Source of the DNA: Zanthoxylum bungeanum
Taxonomy: Eukaryota > Streptophyta > Magnoliopsida > Sapindales > Rutaceae
Assembly: GCA_019454045.1 (NCBI GenBank)
Contig: SKCR01025323.1
Coordinates: 62,001-126,000, forward strand
Reading direction: 5' to 3'
DNA: 64,000 nt
The notes beneath the pieces were generated by a model that ran no database searches, was not told the origin of the DNA, and saw only the letters and a list, made by a program, of their open reading frames with translations. Position numbers and translations under genes: made by a program. Position 1 is the stretch's first letter. Every line of letters starts with the position of its first letter. This document shows, piece after piece, positions 34,474-47,269 of the stretch.

Positions 34474-37066
34474 GATCTGCGGATTAGCAAGAGACTGGCC
34501 TCTGGAGAGATTGACCTCAGTGTTGGAAATGAGACTCGAGTTGCCGTTTTGGCCGTGGGCACTTATGTTTTGGAACTGCCCTCGAGGCATGTACTTGAAC
34601 TTATAAACTATTATTTTGTACCTAGTTTGACTAGGAATATAATTTCTGTATCTATGTTAACCCAATGCAGGTATACTTTTGTATTTAGAAACACTGGGTG
34701 TTTTATGTATAAAAATGATATAGAAATTTGCACAGCTGATGCAAATAATGGTCTTTATATTTTGAATATAAATCAATCTCAAACATATAATGTAACAAAC
34801 AAAAGGCTTAAAGTAAGTAACAAAGATGAAAGTTATATGTGGCATTGTCGTCTGGGACACATAAACAAGACACGTATATCCACACTTTCGAAGAGTGGGT
34901 ACTTGGACGGATTTGATCCAAATTTATATGACGTCTGCGAATCTTGTTTATTAGGCAAGATGCCTAAATCACCTTTTAGCGGTAAAGGTGTACGCACCAC
35001 TGAACTGTTAGCCCTCGTTCATAGTGACGTATGTGGGCCCATGTCTAGCCAGGCTAGAGGTGGATATGAATACTTCGTAACCTTTACGGATGATGCATCG
35101 CATTATGGTTATGTGTATCTTATGAGACACAAGTCGGAAAATTTTGAGAAATTCAAAGAGTTTCGACACGAAGTAGAAAAACAGACCGACAAAAGTATTA
35201 AGACATTACGGTCGGACCGTGGTGGCGAATACTTAAGCAATGAGTTTCTTGATTACTTGAAAGAATATGATATTCTTTCACTGTGGACTCCTCTTGGAAC
35301 ACCGCAATTAAACGGTGTGTTCGAACGGAGAAACCGAACTTTGTTAGACATGGTAAGGTCTATGATGAGTCGCACAGAGCTACCTATTTTCTTTTGGGGA
35401 TATGCATTGAACATTGCAATACTTATTTTGAATAAGGTTCCGTCAAAGTTTGTTCAACAGACTCCGTATGAAATATGGACAGGAAAGAAACCGGGTTTCT
35501 CATTCCTGAAGATTTGGGGTTCCTGGGCATACGTCAAACATTTGGAAGGTACCAAACTTGAACCCAAATCGGATAAATGCTTATTTGTAGGATATCCTAG
35601 GAAAACCAAAGGATATTACTTCTATCACCCACAAGAGAACAAAATATTTGTTGCTCTACATGTGGTTTTCCTTGAAAAGGAATTCCTAAATGCAGTGATA
35701 AGTGGGAGGAAAGTAGAACTCGATGGAAATCGGAGTGATACTGTTCCTGGCACAGAATCCTCAACGGAACATGAACAGTCCATCAGGGATGAGACTGTAC
35801 CACAATCTTCGAATACACAAGGACCGTGTAGGTCGGAGAGAGTCAGAAAACAACCTGAGAGGTATGAGTTTCTGATCTCACCTCATGTAGATATTAATTT
35901 TATTGAGGAAGATGAGCCAGCTACGTATGAGGAAGCGATACAAGGTATCGAGTCCGGTTTATGGCAAGATGCCATGAATTCTGAAATGGATTCAATGTAC
36001 ACCAACCAAGTTTGGACACTGGTTGATGCACTAGAAGGCGTAAAGCCTATTGGTTGCAAATGGGTCTTCAAGAGGAAGACCGACATGGATGGCAACGTAC
36101 AAACCTACAAAGCTAGGCTTGTAGCGAAAGGGTATCGTCAACGACATGGTGTCAATTACGATGAAACTTTTTCACCCGTTGCCATGATTAAATCCATTCA
36201 GATAATGCTTGCTATTGCTGCATATTTCGATTACGAGATATGGAAGATGGACGTCAAAATCGCTTTCCTTAACAGAAACATTTTGGAGGATGTTTATATG
36301 CAATAGCCTGATGGTTTTGTCGTACCTAGACTTGCAAACAAGTTTTGTAAGTTAAATCGATCCATTTATGGATTGAAGCAAGCATCGCGTTCTTGGAACC
36401 AACATTTTGATGAGATCATAAAAGAATATGATTTCGTTCAAAACGAGGATGATTCTTGTGTATATAAGAAGGTTAGTGGGAGTGCACTGACATTCATTAT
36501 CCTTTACGTTGATGATGTATTTCTTATTTGCAATGACATTCCCATGTTAACATCGGTGAAAGCTTGGCTTTCATTAAAATTCTCCATGAAGGATCTGGGA
36601 GCAGCCTTTATTCTGGGAATAAAGATCTACCGGGATAGATCTAGAAAGCTGCTTGGACTCTTCTAGAGCACGTACATTGACAAAGTGTTGAAGCGATTCA
36701 ACATGGATCAGTCCAAGAGGGGACTATTGCTAGTGTCACATGGCATCACTCTATCTAAGGACATGTGTCCTAAAACTCAAGATGAGAGAGACAACATGAG
36801 TCAGATACCGTTCGCCTCGGCAGTCGGATCGATCATGTATGCCATGATATGTACGCTACCTGATGTCTCCTATGCTTTGAGCATGTGTAGTCGCTATCAG
36901 GCCGATCCAGGTGATAGTCACTGGATGGCGGTTAAGAATATCCTAAAATATCTTAGACGAACTAAGGATGCTTTCTTAATATATGGAGATGAAGAACTTG
37001 AGGTACTGGGTATACCGATGCAAGTTTCCAAACCGATAAAGACGACTGTAAGTCGCAATCTGGGTA
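34474..37066 (+). pseudogene. D pol: protease, integrase, reverse transcriptase, first part of RNase H
   Basis: An open run of 585 codons at 34549-36306 is the longest in the window. Using its numbering: the HHCC zinc region has H99, H104, C130 and C133. The integrase catalytic triad is D160 (HSDVCGP), D223 (RSDRGGEY) and E259, with 35 residues between the last two as in Copia. RT begins near W505, and its first catalytic Asp is D568 (KMDVKIAFLN). TAG at 36304 interrupts; RT continues with KLNRSIYGLKQAS and YVDD at 36505-36516. TAG at 36664 interrupts again. RNase H begins in 36685-37066 and is cut at CATAT by E. All three TAGs, including 34471, fit loss of a glutamine codon. Not functional, but it has the best-preserved Copia domains here. 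Confidence 0.93.
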
Positions 37067-37071
37067 CATAT

Positions 37072-39089
37072 TGTTGGATAATATGACCCATAGCGTCACT
37101 ATTTGCACAGATCATTGTGTTGCTGTAGCAAATTAACTATGTAACAAGGAAATTGCACTCTCGTCATTTGTGATTAGATCACCATAGATATATAAATGAA
37201 GAGAGGTCTCTATGATTAGTTCCTGGATTGAGATGATATGAGACAGTATCAGTCCACGAAGGATTAATCATTAAATATCCCTAGCCGTAGTATTATCGAG
37301 ACTGGACATCGATAATGCGGAATAGGCTAGTATTGCACTTGTGCGCGTTGTGAGGGCACAACGGCATAGTTCTCATATATATAAGTATTGGATACTTGTG
37401 CAAGTGCGATAGGAGGTCGTGTTTCACCGATGGTACGGGAAACAGCTTCGCTCTGGATAGACCCTTCGGAATCCCATTGGTATTATGACTAGGTGTCTAT
37501 GGGAGGCCGAAATCAAGGTAGGTGTGTATAGTCTTAACCTGAGACTTGCATCGCTAATACTTACGACAATCGGTAAACTTTGGTTTTGGTGGTTGGGGGA
37601 TCTTAACTGGTTCTGTGTTCACCTCTTCTGGGTTTATCAGGAATCGTAGTGTATTGGATGTGATGTCGAGACGGAAGTATCACTCCAGTCATAGTGGAGA
37701 TGATGTCACGCAGGATACGGTATTAGTGCTCTTAAGTGATGCGCATCCAATCGTGATATTATGACCAGGTCATGAATATCCGATTATAGAGACTAGTTAC
37801 CAGACATCCGATATGTGTTTCGGACGGGGCAGACACTTATCCAGCCCCAGCCCTAGCACGTGACTATCCGATACTGGGCCGATATGCACAATACATTAGT
37901 ATACTACGCTTGATACAGATCTTAAATATTCTTAAAAGGATATGTCCGGAGAATTGGGATGACTTGGTGCTTTGCTAGGAGTTGACCTTGTCTCGTAAAT
38001 CGGTAGAACGTAGTACTTGGTACGTACGTGATTCGGATACTCCGACGACCGTATTTACTGCCAACTTATCCGGAGATCTCATGGGTCGCTTCCCAATAAT
38101 CCACCGATGACGCACAACTTGCACTCTTGAATAATCTGGGATTATATAGATGAGAGAGAAAATTAATCTAGGATTAATTACGGAGATATTTTTATCTAGG
38201 ATAAAATATCGTCAAGAGAGAGATAACGATTAATTTGGAATTAATCGGTAAATTAATATATTCGATATATTAAACGAAATTAGATTTCGACGCGGAATTA
38301 AAATTTGATTTTAATTCGGGCAAACGAGTTAATTTAGAATTAATTCGTTAGCGACGTAAATAATAATTTCGCTAGGCGCAATTATTTGTTTAAATTCGAT
38401 TTAATTAACGTCGCGACGTAAGTTCGGTATTTCGGAAATATCGAACCCGAACGCGTGAGTGCACGTGGGCCCACTTTCATTTGGAAACGTGTGGGGCCCA
38501 CATGACACATGTCATATTATGCATTATTTAATTCTAATGCATTGCATGGAGATAGTGTACAATGCACTCAATGGTTTTGCATGGAAATTGAGTGTTTGAC
38601 ACTCTAAGCCATTGCATGATTTGTGTCATAAGTTTATTATTAATTTAATAAATATTATGGCATAAATATAAATTGATTTTTTTGTAACAAAAAATTCATT
38701 CAACTCTCTCATCTCTCTCACGCCAAAGTGTGGCTGTTCTTCACTGGTTTTGAACCAGTTTGGGCGTGAACAATAGGGAAGCAAGAGTGGATTTTCATGG
38801 TGAAAATTCAAGTGCTAGCACACTTACAAGTCTTGCGAAGGTGGTAGGGAGGTTCGACCATGAGCCGGGATCCATCCAACGAAGCTAGGAGCTGCGTTTC
38901 TCATCTCAAAATTCTGTTTTTGGAGGCAGTGGACTGCATGCAGTAAGCTTACATGGCAGTGCGTTTTTTGGGTTCATTTATCTTCAAATCGACTCTACCA
39001 ACCAATGTAAGTATTCCGCTATCTTCGTTGGTGTATTCACGCATTATTTCATGTCTTGTTTGATCATGGGACCTTAGAAAAACTCAACA
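37072..39089 (+). mobile_element. E: solo LTR related to A and D, inserted in D RNase H
   Basis: It starts TGTTGGATAATATGACCC, ends ACTCAACA, and has a perfect TSD CATAT (37067-37071 and 39090-39094). Deleting it restores the reading order of RNase H. It is 2018 bp with no interior, so a solo LTR. The start and the hairpin block resemble the A and D LTRs but divergence is larger. Confidence 0.9.
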
Positions 39090-39524
39090 CATATTTTGTT
39101 TAAATAACAGAGCAGTAAGTTGGAAATCTTCCAAGCAAGAGACTGTTGCCGATTCAACAACATAAGCGGAGTATATTACTGCAGCTGAAGCAGCAAAAGA
39201 GGCAGTTTGGATTCAAAAATTCCTAATTAGATTAGGAGTAGTTCCGTTATGAGCTGAGCCCGTTCCATTGTATTGTGACAATAACGGGGCTATAGCGCAG
39301 GCTAAGGAACCGCGGTCTCATCAATGATCCAAGCATGTTCTTCGACGTTTTCATCTGATTCGTGAGATCATACATCGTGGCGATGTGAAGATCGAGAAGG
39401 TCGCATCAGAGGACAACATTGCAGATCCGCTGACGAAAGCTATTCCTCAGCAAAAGTTTGAGCGATATGTACATATTTCAGGTATTAGATGCTTGAGTGA
39501 CTGGCTATAGGCCAAGTGGGAGAT
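39090..39524 (+). pseudogene. D RNase H C-terminal part and polypurine tract
   Basis: After E, RNase H continues: SWKSSKQETVADSTT, AEYITAAEAAKEAVWIQKFL, LYCDNNGAIAQAKEP, SKHVLRRFHLIREI and ADPLTKAIPQQKF. These are the typical Copia RNase H end with the family-wide conserved ADPLTK. Stops occur after DSTT (TAA), after the VVPL equivalent (TGA) and after SHQ (TGA). The coding end is followed by GCCAAGTGGGAGAT at 39511-39524, the polypurine tract before the 3' LTR. Confidence 0.88.
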
Positions 39525-40279
39525 TGTTAGACAATTATTTGTAAAAGACATTGTGGTTTTTGTACAAATTAATTATATAGCAATGAAATTGCATTTTATC
39601 ATTTTGTAATTTGATTACTTAAATATATAAATGATAAAAGTCCCTATGATTAGTTCCAGATTATAAGATATGAGACAATATCAATCCATAAAGGTTTAAT
39701 CATGAAATATCCCTAGTCGTAGTATTATCGAGACTGGACATCGATAATGCGGAAAAGACTAGTATTGCACTTGTGCGTGTTATGGAAGCGTAACAACATA
39801 GTTCTCATATATTTAAGTATTGGATACTTATGCGAGTGTGATAGGAGGTTGTGTTTACCGATGGTATGGAAACAGCTTCGCTCTGGATAGACCCCGCGGA
39901 ATCCCATTGGTAGTATGACTATGTGTCAATGGGAATCCGCATCAGGGTAGGTGTATTTGGTCTTAACCTGAGACTTACATCGCTAGTACTTGCGACAATC
40001 AATATGCTTTTGGTTTTGGTCGTCCAGGACTTTAACAGGTTCTGTGTATGACTCTTCTTGGTTTATTGAGAATCGTAGTGTATTGGGTGTGATGTCAAGA
40101 TGGAAGTATCACTTCAGTCATATGGAGATGATGATCACACATGGATACATAACTGGTACTCTAAATGGTTGCAACCATCGGGATAATATGAAAAGGTCAT
40201 GATTATCCGATTTAAAGAGACTAGTTGCTTGTAATCCGATATATGCTTCGTACGGGGCAGACACTATTCCAGCCCCAAG
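39525..40279 (+). repeat. D 3' LTR, first piece
   Basis: It starts TGTTAGACAATTATTTGTAAAAG, lacking about 18 bp (with the 'gacccataacgtcact' part) found in the 5' LTR. It ends at CCAAG where F inserted. The matching second piece begins at 49425. Confidence 0.88.
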
Positions 40280-42416
40280 TGTAGGACACAGAAATCGGCG
40301 ACGCTGTTCTAGGCTCGCGGCCTAGTTGGGAGTACGGATTAGCCCGCGGGGGAACTAAACCGGAGAAATAACATGGAGTCACCACCCGATGTGAACCGGG
40401 AAAATGATTTAAGGCCGCATTCACCCCTCGCAAGGGAAGACCTCAAACCGTTGGGTTCGGAATGGTCCCTTACTTATGCCACCTGTAATGAAATGATTTG
40501 TGGAATAAACTAACCGAATCTACTCAACATGTATGCTCAAAGATAGCCTAAACCTAAGTTCGCACGCATAAGAATAACAATGGAACCTATATCTAAGTTC
40601 ACATGCTTCAAAGTAAGTTGTCATAATGGCAAACACGCAATAACATACAATAATCACACAAGCATGCTCAATTATCTAATGCGAAAAATAAATAAGAATC
40701 TAAGCATAAATATAAATTAAATCCCTAATATGATATAAAACAACCTAATCATGCATGAAGAAAGAAAATACTATCGACTAAATCATGCTTAAGATAAATA
40801 ACATGCTAACAACCTAATCATGCTCGAATAAATTATTGGATGAATGAAATATGTGTATCTCTTAAGCGGTACGTGGCATTGTATCCTGAGTGCAAATCGC
40901 AATACCGTCCATTCGAATTCGACTACGGAATTTACGTTCGGGTTTCCATCCGATATACCACAAGAAAGAACACATATCCATTCACCCAACGGCCATAACA
41001 CAAATCAACTAACGACTCTCATGCAAAGATATATTAAAATAAATAAAAGAAACGAAAGATAATAAATAAAGAAGGTGCCCTTAGGTCTAACCTTTTATGT
41101 CGCTTCTCGGAAGTGTGTTACACGGCCGTTGGAAGGGTTGATGATCCGCAACTCCTTCGGTTCACTAACTCAACATTTTCTTTCGCTGTTTCACTGTTTG
41201 GGCTGTTGTTTTCACTCTGTTTCGCTGCTATTTCATCACTGTTTTGCTGCTGGTTCTTTGCGATTTTAAGGGGGTAAAATAGGGGCTATTTTGAGGGTAA
41301 TATGCGGTAATGAGGGGGGCTACAGTACGAGATTGCTTTGCGGTAGTAACGGGGCTGTTTTGGCGAGGGATGTGCGGTGAGAATTGACTATTTTGGTGTA
41401 GTTTTTGGGTTGTTTTCATTGCAGTTTTGGGGCTGTTTGGGGGCATTTTCAGGGGTTAAATTTGTGGTAAACTGGGCAGTTTTATGAGGGTGTAACTAGC
41501 GGCAGTTTTAGGCAGTGCAGTGGGCAGCTTCTTGGCAATTTGAGGGTTGGTTCTGCGCCTATTTCGGGGGTGTTTGCAGAGGTATTTAGGCATTAATTTA
41601 AGGGTTGTTCGATGTCAGTTTGTGCGTGAGGCAATGGGCGTGAAGGAGGGCTGTAACGTAAGTGAGGTTGAGGGGGCAAGTGGCTTGTGTGATCAATGGG
41701 TTGGTGGCGTTGAAATGAGGTATGTTGGCATGAAGTAGTGGGGACGTGTGGCTAAGCGTGAATGGGATTTTAGCGTGAGTGATTTTAGGTCAAGGGGGGC
41801 TGTGCGTGAGTTGAGGCCAATGGCATGAATGCTTTTAGGTTTCTTATGAATATGCTTGAATGCTCCAGGGTTTTGGAAGGGTAGGTTAATGCCTCTTTTT
41901 ATAGGCTAAGGGTTGGAAGCAATCCTAGTTTGAATAGGAAAGGATATTCTAATGATGGTGACATCTCCTAATTAGTATCTCATAAGGAATGAATCTCTTT
42001 AATTTAGGATAATGATTGCTTTTGATTAGGAAAGGGATCCATGAGATTTCTTTTATTAAGGAAAGGATTTGGCTTGATTTATGCATGTGTTAAATGTGCG
42101 TTTGTCTAATTAGGAGAGTGATGGGCGTGAACTTGGTCTCCTTGGGCGTTGGGTTTGGGTTTTTGGTAGGCTTGGGTATTTGGGTTTGGTATATGGTTTG
42201 ATGAGTAGCTTATAGGGTTTTGGGCCGAGGAGAAACTTTGAAACAGAGATCCAACGAGCAAACCGAAGCTAGACAACCGAATTAATTCCAACAAAAATGC
42301 CAATTTCCAACTTTACCCTTCCAACGTCCGTTTCTCACGACTCCCGCAATTTAAAAGGTAGTGTCTCCATATGAGACTCATCATAGGGACTTATATGTAA
42401 AAATGCAGTGCCTACA
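40280..42416 (-). repeat. F 3' LTR (left copy)
   Basis: It is 2137 bp and nearly identical to 47291-49424 apart from scattered changes, many of them C-T or G-A at CG or CNG sites. It lacks the TTCGAA arrays of H and G. No gene is seen. Confidence 0.9.
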
Positions 42417-42589
42417 GTCGCCCCCACTTTGATGGGACTTGTGCAGTATGTGACAATGACAATCATATTAAAGTACGTGCAATGCATTTTCACTTACCTG
42501 GCTCGCCAGCTGCCACTTGGCTTGCCTTTTGTTCTGAACTGATTTGATGATGTGCCATTCCTGGCGTGCTAAACCCCATACCTAGGGTG

Positions 42590-43175
42590 TCGCGGTAGTC
42601 CATAATAGTCCACACTAGTCCACGGTAGTCCACAATACACCACGATAGTCCACGGTAGTCCACATAGTCCATGATAACCCATGGTAGTCCACGGTAGTCC
42701 ACAATACTCCACGATAGTCCACGGTAGTCCACATAGTCCACATAGTCCACAATACTCCACGGTAGTCCACGGTAGTCCACAATACTCCACGATAGTCCAC
42801 GGTAGTCCACGATAGTCCACAATACTCCACGATAGTCCACGATAGTCTACATAGTCCATGATAGTCTGGCATGCTAAACCCCGTATCTAGGGTGTTGCGG
42901 TAGTCCACAATAGTCCACGATAGTTCACAATAGTCCACATGTCGTACCTGGCATGCTAAACCCTGTACCTAGGGTGTCGCGGTAGTCCACAATAGTCCAC
43001 AATAGTCCACGGTAGTCCACAATAGTCCATGATAGTCCATGATAGTCCACGATAGTCCACGGTAGTCCACGGTAGTTCACAATAGTCCATATGCCGTACC
43101 CGGCATGCTAAACCTCGTACCTAGGGTGTCGCGGTAGTCCACAATAGTCCACAATAGTCCACATGTCGTACCTAG
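42590..43175. repeat. Decamer array (TAGTCCACRR) in F
   Basis: Dozens of 10-bp units, variants of TAGTCCACGG or TAGTCCACAA, are interrupted by a 35-40 bp block ('gctaaaccccgtacctagggtgtcgcgg') near 42567, 42873, 42955 and 43108, with a variant at about 43182. A 10-bp period also produces spurious open frames in the minus direction. Confidence 0.95.
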
Positions 43176-43199
43176 CGTGCTAAACCCCGTACCTAGGGT

Positions 43200-43795
43200 T
43201 TCGCGGTTGCGTCTCCATACCTAAAGTGTCGCAGTGATATCTCCATACCCAGAGTGTCGTACCTGGCATGCAAAACCCCATACCCGAGGCATCGCTGTGA
43301 TATCTCCATACCCGGAGTACCGTACCTGGCAAAACTGATGCTGTGTCTCCATACCCGGAGTGCCGTACCTAGCATGCTAAACCCCATACCCGAGGCATCA
43401 CTGTGATATCTCCATACTCGGAGTGCCGTACCTAGCAAAACTGATACTGTGTCTCCATACCTAGAGTGTCATACTCGGCAAAACTGATACTGTGTCTCCA
43501 TACCCGGAGTGCCATACCCGGAAAAACTGAAACTGATGTCTCCATACCCGGAGTGCCATACCCAGCAAAACTGAAACTGATGTCTCCATACCCGGAGTGC
43601 CATACCCAGAGTGCCATGCCCAGCAAAACTGATACTGATGCTAATGTGGGCTTCGCCCCCAGAGTGCCATACCTGGCCAGACTGATACTGATAATGATGT
43701 GGGCCTCGCCCTGCCATACCCGGCAAGACTGCTACTGATGTTGATGTGGGCCTCGCCCTCAGAGTGCCATACCTGGCAAGACTAATACTGATAAT
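43200..43795. repeat. 'Tacccggagtgccatacc' repeat zone in F
   Basis: Irregular units of 35-60 bp contain TCTCCATACCCGGAGTGCC, 'gtacctggc' or 'cagcaaaactgatactg'. They shade into the decamer zone on the left through the shared 'gctaaacccc' block, and into 'gtgggcctcgcc' units on the right. Confidence 0.88.
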
Positions 43796-44115
43796 GTGAT
43801 GGTTCGTTCTCGAACCATGCTGTGAGGTGGTCCATTCCCGAACCGTTACTGTGTGAGGTGGTCCATTCCCGAACCGTTACTGTGAGGTGGTTCATTCCCG
43901 AACCGTTACTGTGATGTGGTTCATTCCCGAACGTTACTGTGATGTGGTCCATTCCTGAACAGTGCTCCATTATCGGAGTGCCATTTTCAACTTTTTCATT
44001 ATCGAACTATGCTCCATTCTCGGAGTGCCATTCCTGGCTTTTTCATTCTCGAATTGTGCTCCATTCTCAGAGTGCCATTCCTGGCTAGTTCATTCTCGAA
44101 CTGTGCTGATGATGC
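43796..44115. repeat. 'Cattcccgaaccgttactgtg' repeat zone in F
   Basis: Roughly 28-35 bp units containing GGTGGTCCATTCCCGAACCG start at about 43800, 43832, 43862, 43890 and 43920. Longer units then follow with 'ctccattctcggagtgccattc'. The same words occur in the G 3' region at 29030-29340. Confidence 0.86.
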
Positions 44116-45030
44116 AGTGGGCCTTCGACCCTGGGACGCATCCCGGAACTGCAACCGACAACGGGGCGTCTCGACCTTGGGACGCATCCCAATACCATTT
44201 CTAATATGGGCCTCGCCCTCGAATTGATGATCCAGTGGGCCCTCGACCTTGGGACGCATCCCGGAACTCAACCGACAATGGGGGCCTCGACCCTGGGACG
44301 CATCCCAATACCGCTGACAATGTGGGCCTCGCCCTCAAACTGATGATGTAGTAGGTCTTCGACCCTAAACTGGCACTGATGTGGGCCTCACCCCCAAAAC
44401 TGATATTGATGTGGGCCTCGCCCCCAGACTGATGCTGATGTGGGCCTCGCCCCCGGACTGACACTGATGTGGGCCTCGGCCCTGGGACTCATCCCTAAAA
44501 CTGATGCTGATGTGGGCCTCGGCCTTGGGACTCATCCCCAAAACTGCTGCTGATGTGGGCCTCGACCTGGGACTCATCCCCAAAACTGATGCTGATGTGG
44601 GCTGGGATTCATTCCAAAACTCTGATGATATGGGCCTCGACCCTGTGATTCATTCCCGGATTTATTTCAAAATCCGCTGATGTGGGCATCGACCGTGGGA
44701 CTCATCCCAAAACTGCTACTGTTATGCGGGCCTCGACCTTGGGACTCATCCTCAAAACTGAAACTGATGTGGGCCTCGGCCCTGGGACTCATCCCCAAAA
44801 CTGATACTGATGTGGGCCTCGACCATAAGACTCATCCCCAAACTGATATTGATGTGGGCCTCGGCCCTGAGACTCATCCCCAAAACTGAAACTGATGTGG
44901 GCCTCGGCTCTGGGACTCATCCCCAAACTGATACTGATGTGGGCCTCGGCCTTGGGACTCATCCCCAAAATTGAAACTGATATGGGCCTCGGCCCTGGGA
45001 CTCATCCCCAAAACTGATACTGATATGTTG
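44110..45030. repeat. 'Gtgggcctcggccctgggactcat' repeat zone in F
   Basis: About twenty imperfect units of 40-65 bp carry GTGGGCCTCGRCC, then GGGACTCATCCCCAAAACTG, then ATACTGAT. They are most regular from 44470 to 45020. The related G array at 29545-29690 has only about three units. Confidence 0.9.
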
Positions 45031-47269
45031 CTGATTCTCGTAGGCTTACATTTACTGCTTTCTCCTTCTTTTTAAAACCTGTGAATAAAAACAAGACAAA
45101 GATTGCGTGTATATGACGTGTATGCATGCATGCATGAATGTGTTTCCTATTCCGATGGGTTAGGTCTTCCTTGTGCTCTTCCGTGCTTCTCGTTTATAAC
45201 TGTCTTTGGTCGCCCCTGGGGCCTGCATACGGTTTCTTCCTTTCAGTTCTCTTCTGGTGATTGCTCAGTTTCCTTTGGTCTCATGACTCAATATCTCGTT
45301 ATGTCCCTGATTCGCGAGGTGGTAGACTGGTTGCCCCCAGTCTTGATTTAGCAATCTGCTCTCTGCTGCTTGCATTAGGTCAAGGTGGTCCACATGATAT
45401 GGAATTCTATATCACCATATTATATCACATGCTACGAAATAGTCCCAATGGTTACACATATTATTGCCCTCAAAGAATTCCCAGTATTGAAACCAAAGAA
45501 CCTTCAAAACATTCAACGCAACTCAAATCCAAGTCTCTGAATAAATAATCTAAGCCAGACTCAAAGTGTGTGTGCAAAGGTTCCTTTGCAGATTCATCCC
45601 CAGGTGAGCCAACTCAATGATTTCGTAAAAAAAAATGGGATCGATGGGTCAAACCAACCTAGATGTCTCAATTATGCCTACAGTTGCTTTTCTGTGCTCA
45701 TTGTGGTATGGTTTTCTTTATCTTTTGTCTTTTTTTTTCTTTTCATTTTGAACTTCCTTTTTTCTTTTCTTTTTTTTTTCTTTCCTTCTTTCTTTTTTAA
45801 CACACCTACCCTTTAAGGTAGCATTTCCCCTCATGGTGGTCATAATACTCGCCCATGGGTAGCTTCACGCTTATCGGTTATAGGTGGTTCATTTCTTTTC
45901 TTTAGAGACTTTTCTTTCATTTTCAACCATACCACACATCATAACATAAGAAAATCAAGATAGACATCTAAGCAAATGGTCATTCACCGACCTACAATTT
46001 CTTCAACTAGTTACCTTGCCGACTACTCAGGTTTTCACCGCTAAGAACCTGTAGTGAAGTGCTTACGAGTCTAACAAAGATCAATTACTCAAAATATCAG
46101 ATAAAAGCACATCAAGAGTTTATCGTTTCTAAGATTCACCCTAAAGCAAACGATTTCATCATTGGACTTATGTCTAACTATCAAGAACTAAAAACAAACA
46201 ATTTTTTTTTTCTTTTTTTTTTTCTTTTTTTCTCTTTTTTTTTCTCTCTTTTTTTTGGGCTCACCATGGTCTTTCTATCCTTGCCGTAAAATTTTATGTT
46301 TCTCGACTTCCTTTTCCACGATATCCATGTTTGCTAAACTCTTCTTTGACAAGTCTTCTTTTTCCTAACCCAACGAATATCTATGATGGCTTTTAAGACA
46401 CGGGGGTTAACATGATGCGTGAATGCATGAGATGCATGAGATGCGTGTAATGTATGAGATATATAAGTCGGCCCATTATCATTTTAAAGTATTCAATCAT
46501 ACTATTGTGCGGTGCAAACTAGTCCCAGTTGAAAAAGGCCCAACAGGTTTACACTTTTGCGATAACATAACTAAACAACTTCAAATGATAAGAGGCCTAA
46601 ACATAAAGTGGCTCATCGATATTTTAGAATATTGTAGGCCCAATTTCCAAAAAGCACGGACTCGTCCCAGTTTAAATGGCCCAACAAGCTCATACCTCAT
46701 GACAAAAATTCCAACTGAATCCAAATGACAATAGTCCTAAACGCAAATATAAAGGAATATTCTCTATTAGTCCTACAACTACAGTTCACACGTGGATTTA
46801 TAGGGATGTAGACAAAGGCTCCTGCTTACAAAGGATTGCCCACAACTAGGACTCCCCACTCAAGGGTTCAAGCTACCAAATGAGCGCATCTTTTTTATAC
46901 CTTACGGTACGTGCCAACGAGTTAAGATACGTGACTGACTGTCAAATGAATTTCCCATTGTAGATTCCCCAGAGGGAGGGTGGAGCGTACTCTCTTAAAT
47001 ACCCAAGCCTCTTAGGCTCTTATCGCCTTGGTGACAGGAATAAACAACAAGTCCTCCAAATTAATCCATCACAGTAAGCTACAGGTAAATGATTATCTAG
47101 GTGCCTTCACAGCTTTTCCTTAAAAAGGTAGTGAATGAAGGAAGACACCAAACCATCACCTAGCCTTAATAATGCCTTCAATTAAACCCATTTCAACCCA
47201 CTATAGACACGGTTAACTAGAGCATAAATCACAATCACTACAAGACATTATTTTAGGGCCGATTCTCTA
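45031..47269 (-). other. F remaining interior and leader (no gene seen)
   Basis: 45036-45170 matches G 29700-29850, 45303-45380 matches G 29335-29400 and 46070-46190 matches G 29400-29510, so the order differs from G. From 46380 on it matches the G 5' leader. Two polypyrimidine tracts (45715-45800 and 46200-46255) are mostly T with scattered C. Open frames here come from these tracts. Confidence 0.65.

Noticed and set aside
42490..42938. Minus-strand open frames with DYRGLSW-like repeats
   Set aside because: They are by-products of the 10-bp array, which stays open in several frames and yields a ten-residue repeat in each. No start context or domain.
42590..43175. Possible CRISPR-like array
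   Set aside because: Units are contiguous 10-mers without unique spacers, in a plant retrotransposon.
45568..45816. ORF ending in a long Phe/Leu run in F
   Set aside because: Created by a polypyrimidine tract; mimics a membrane segment but has no other support.
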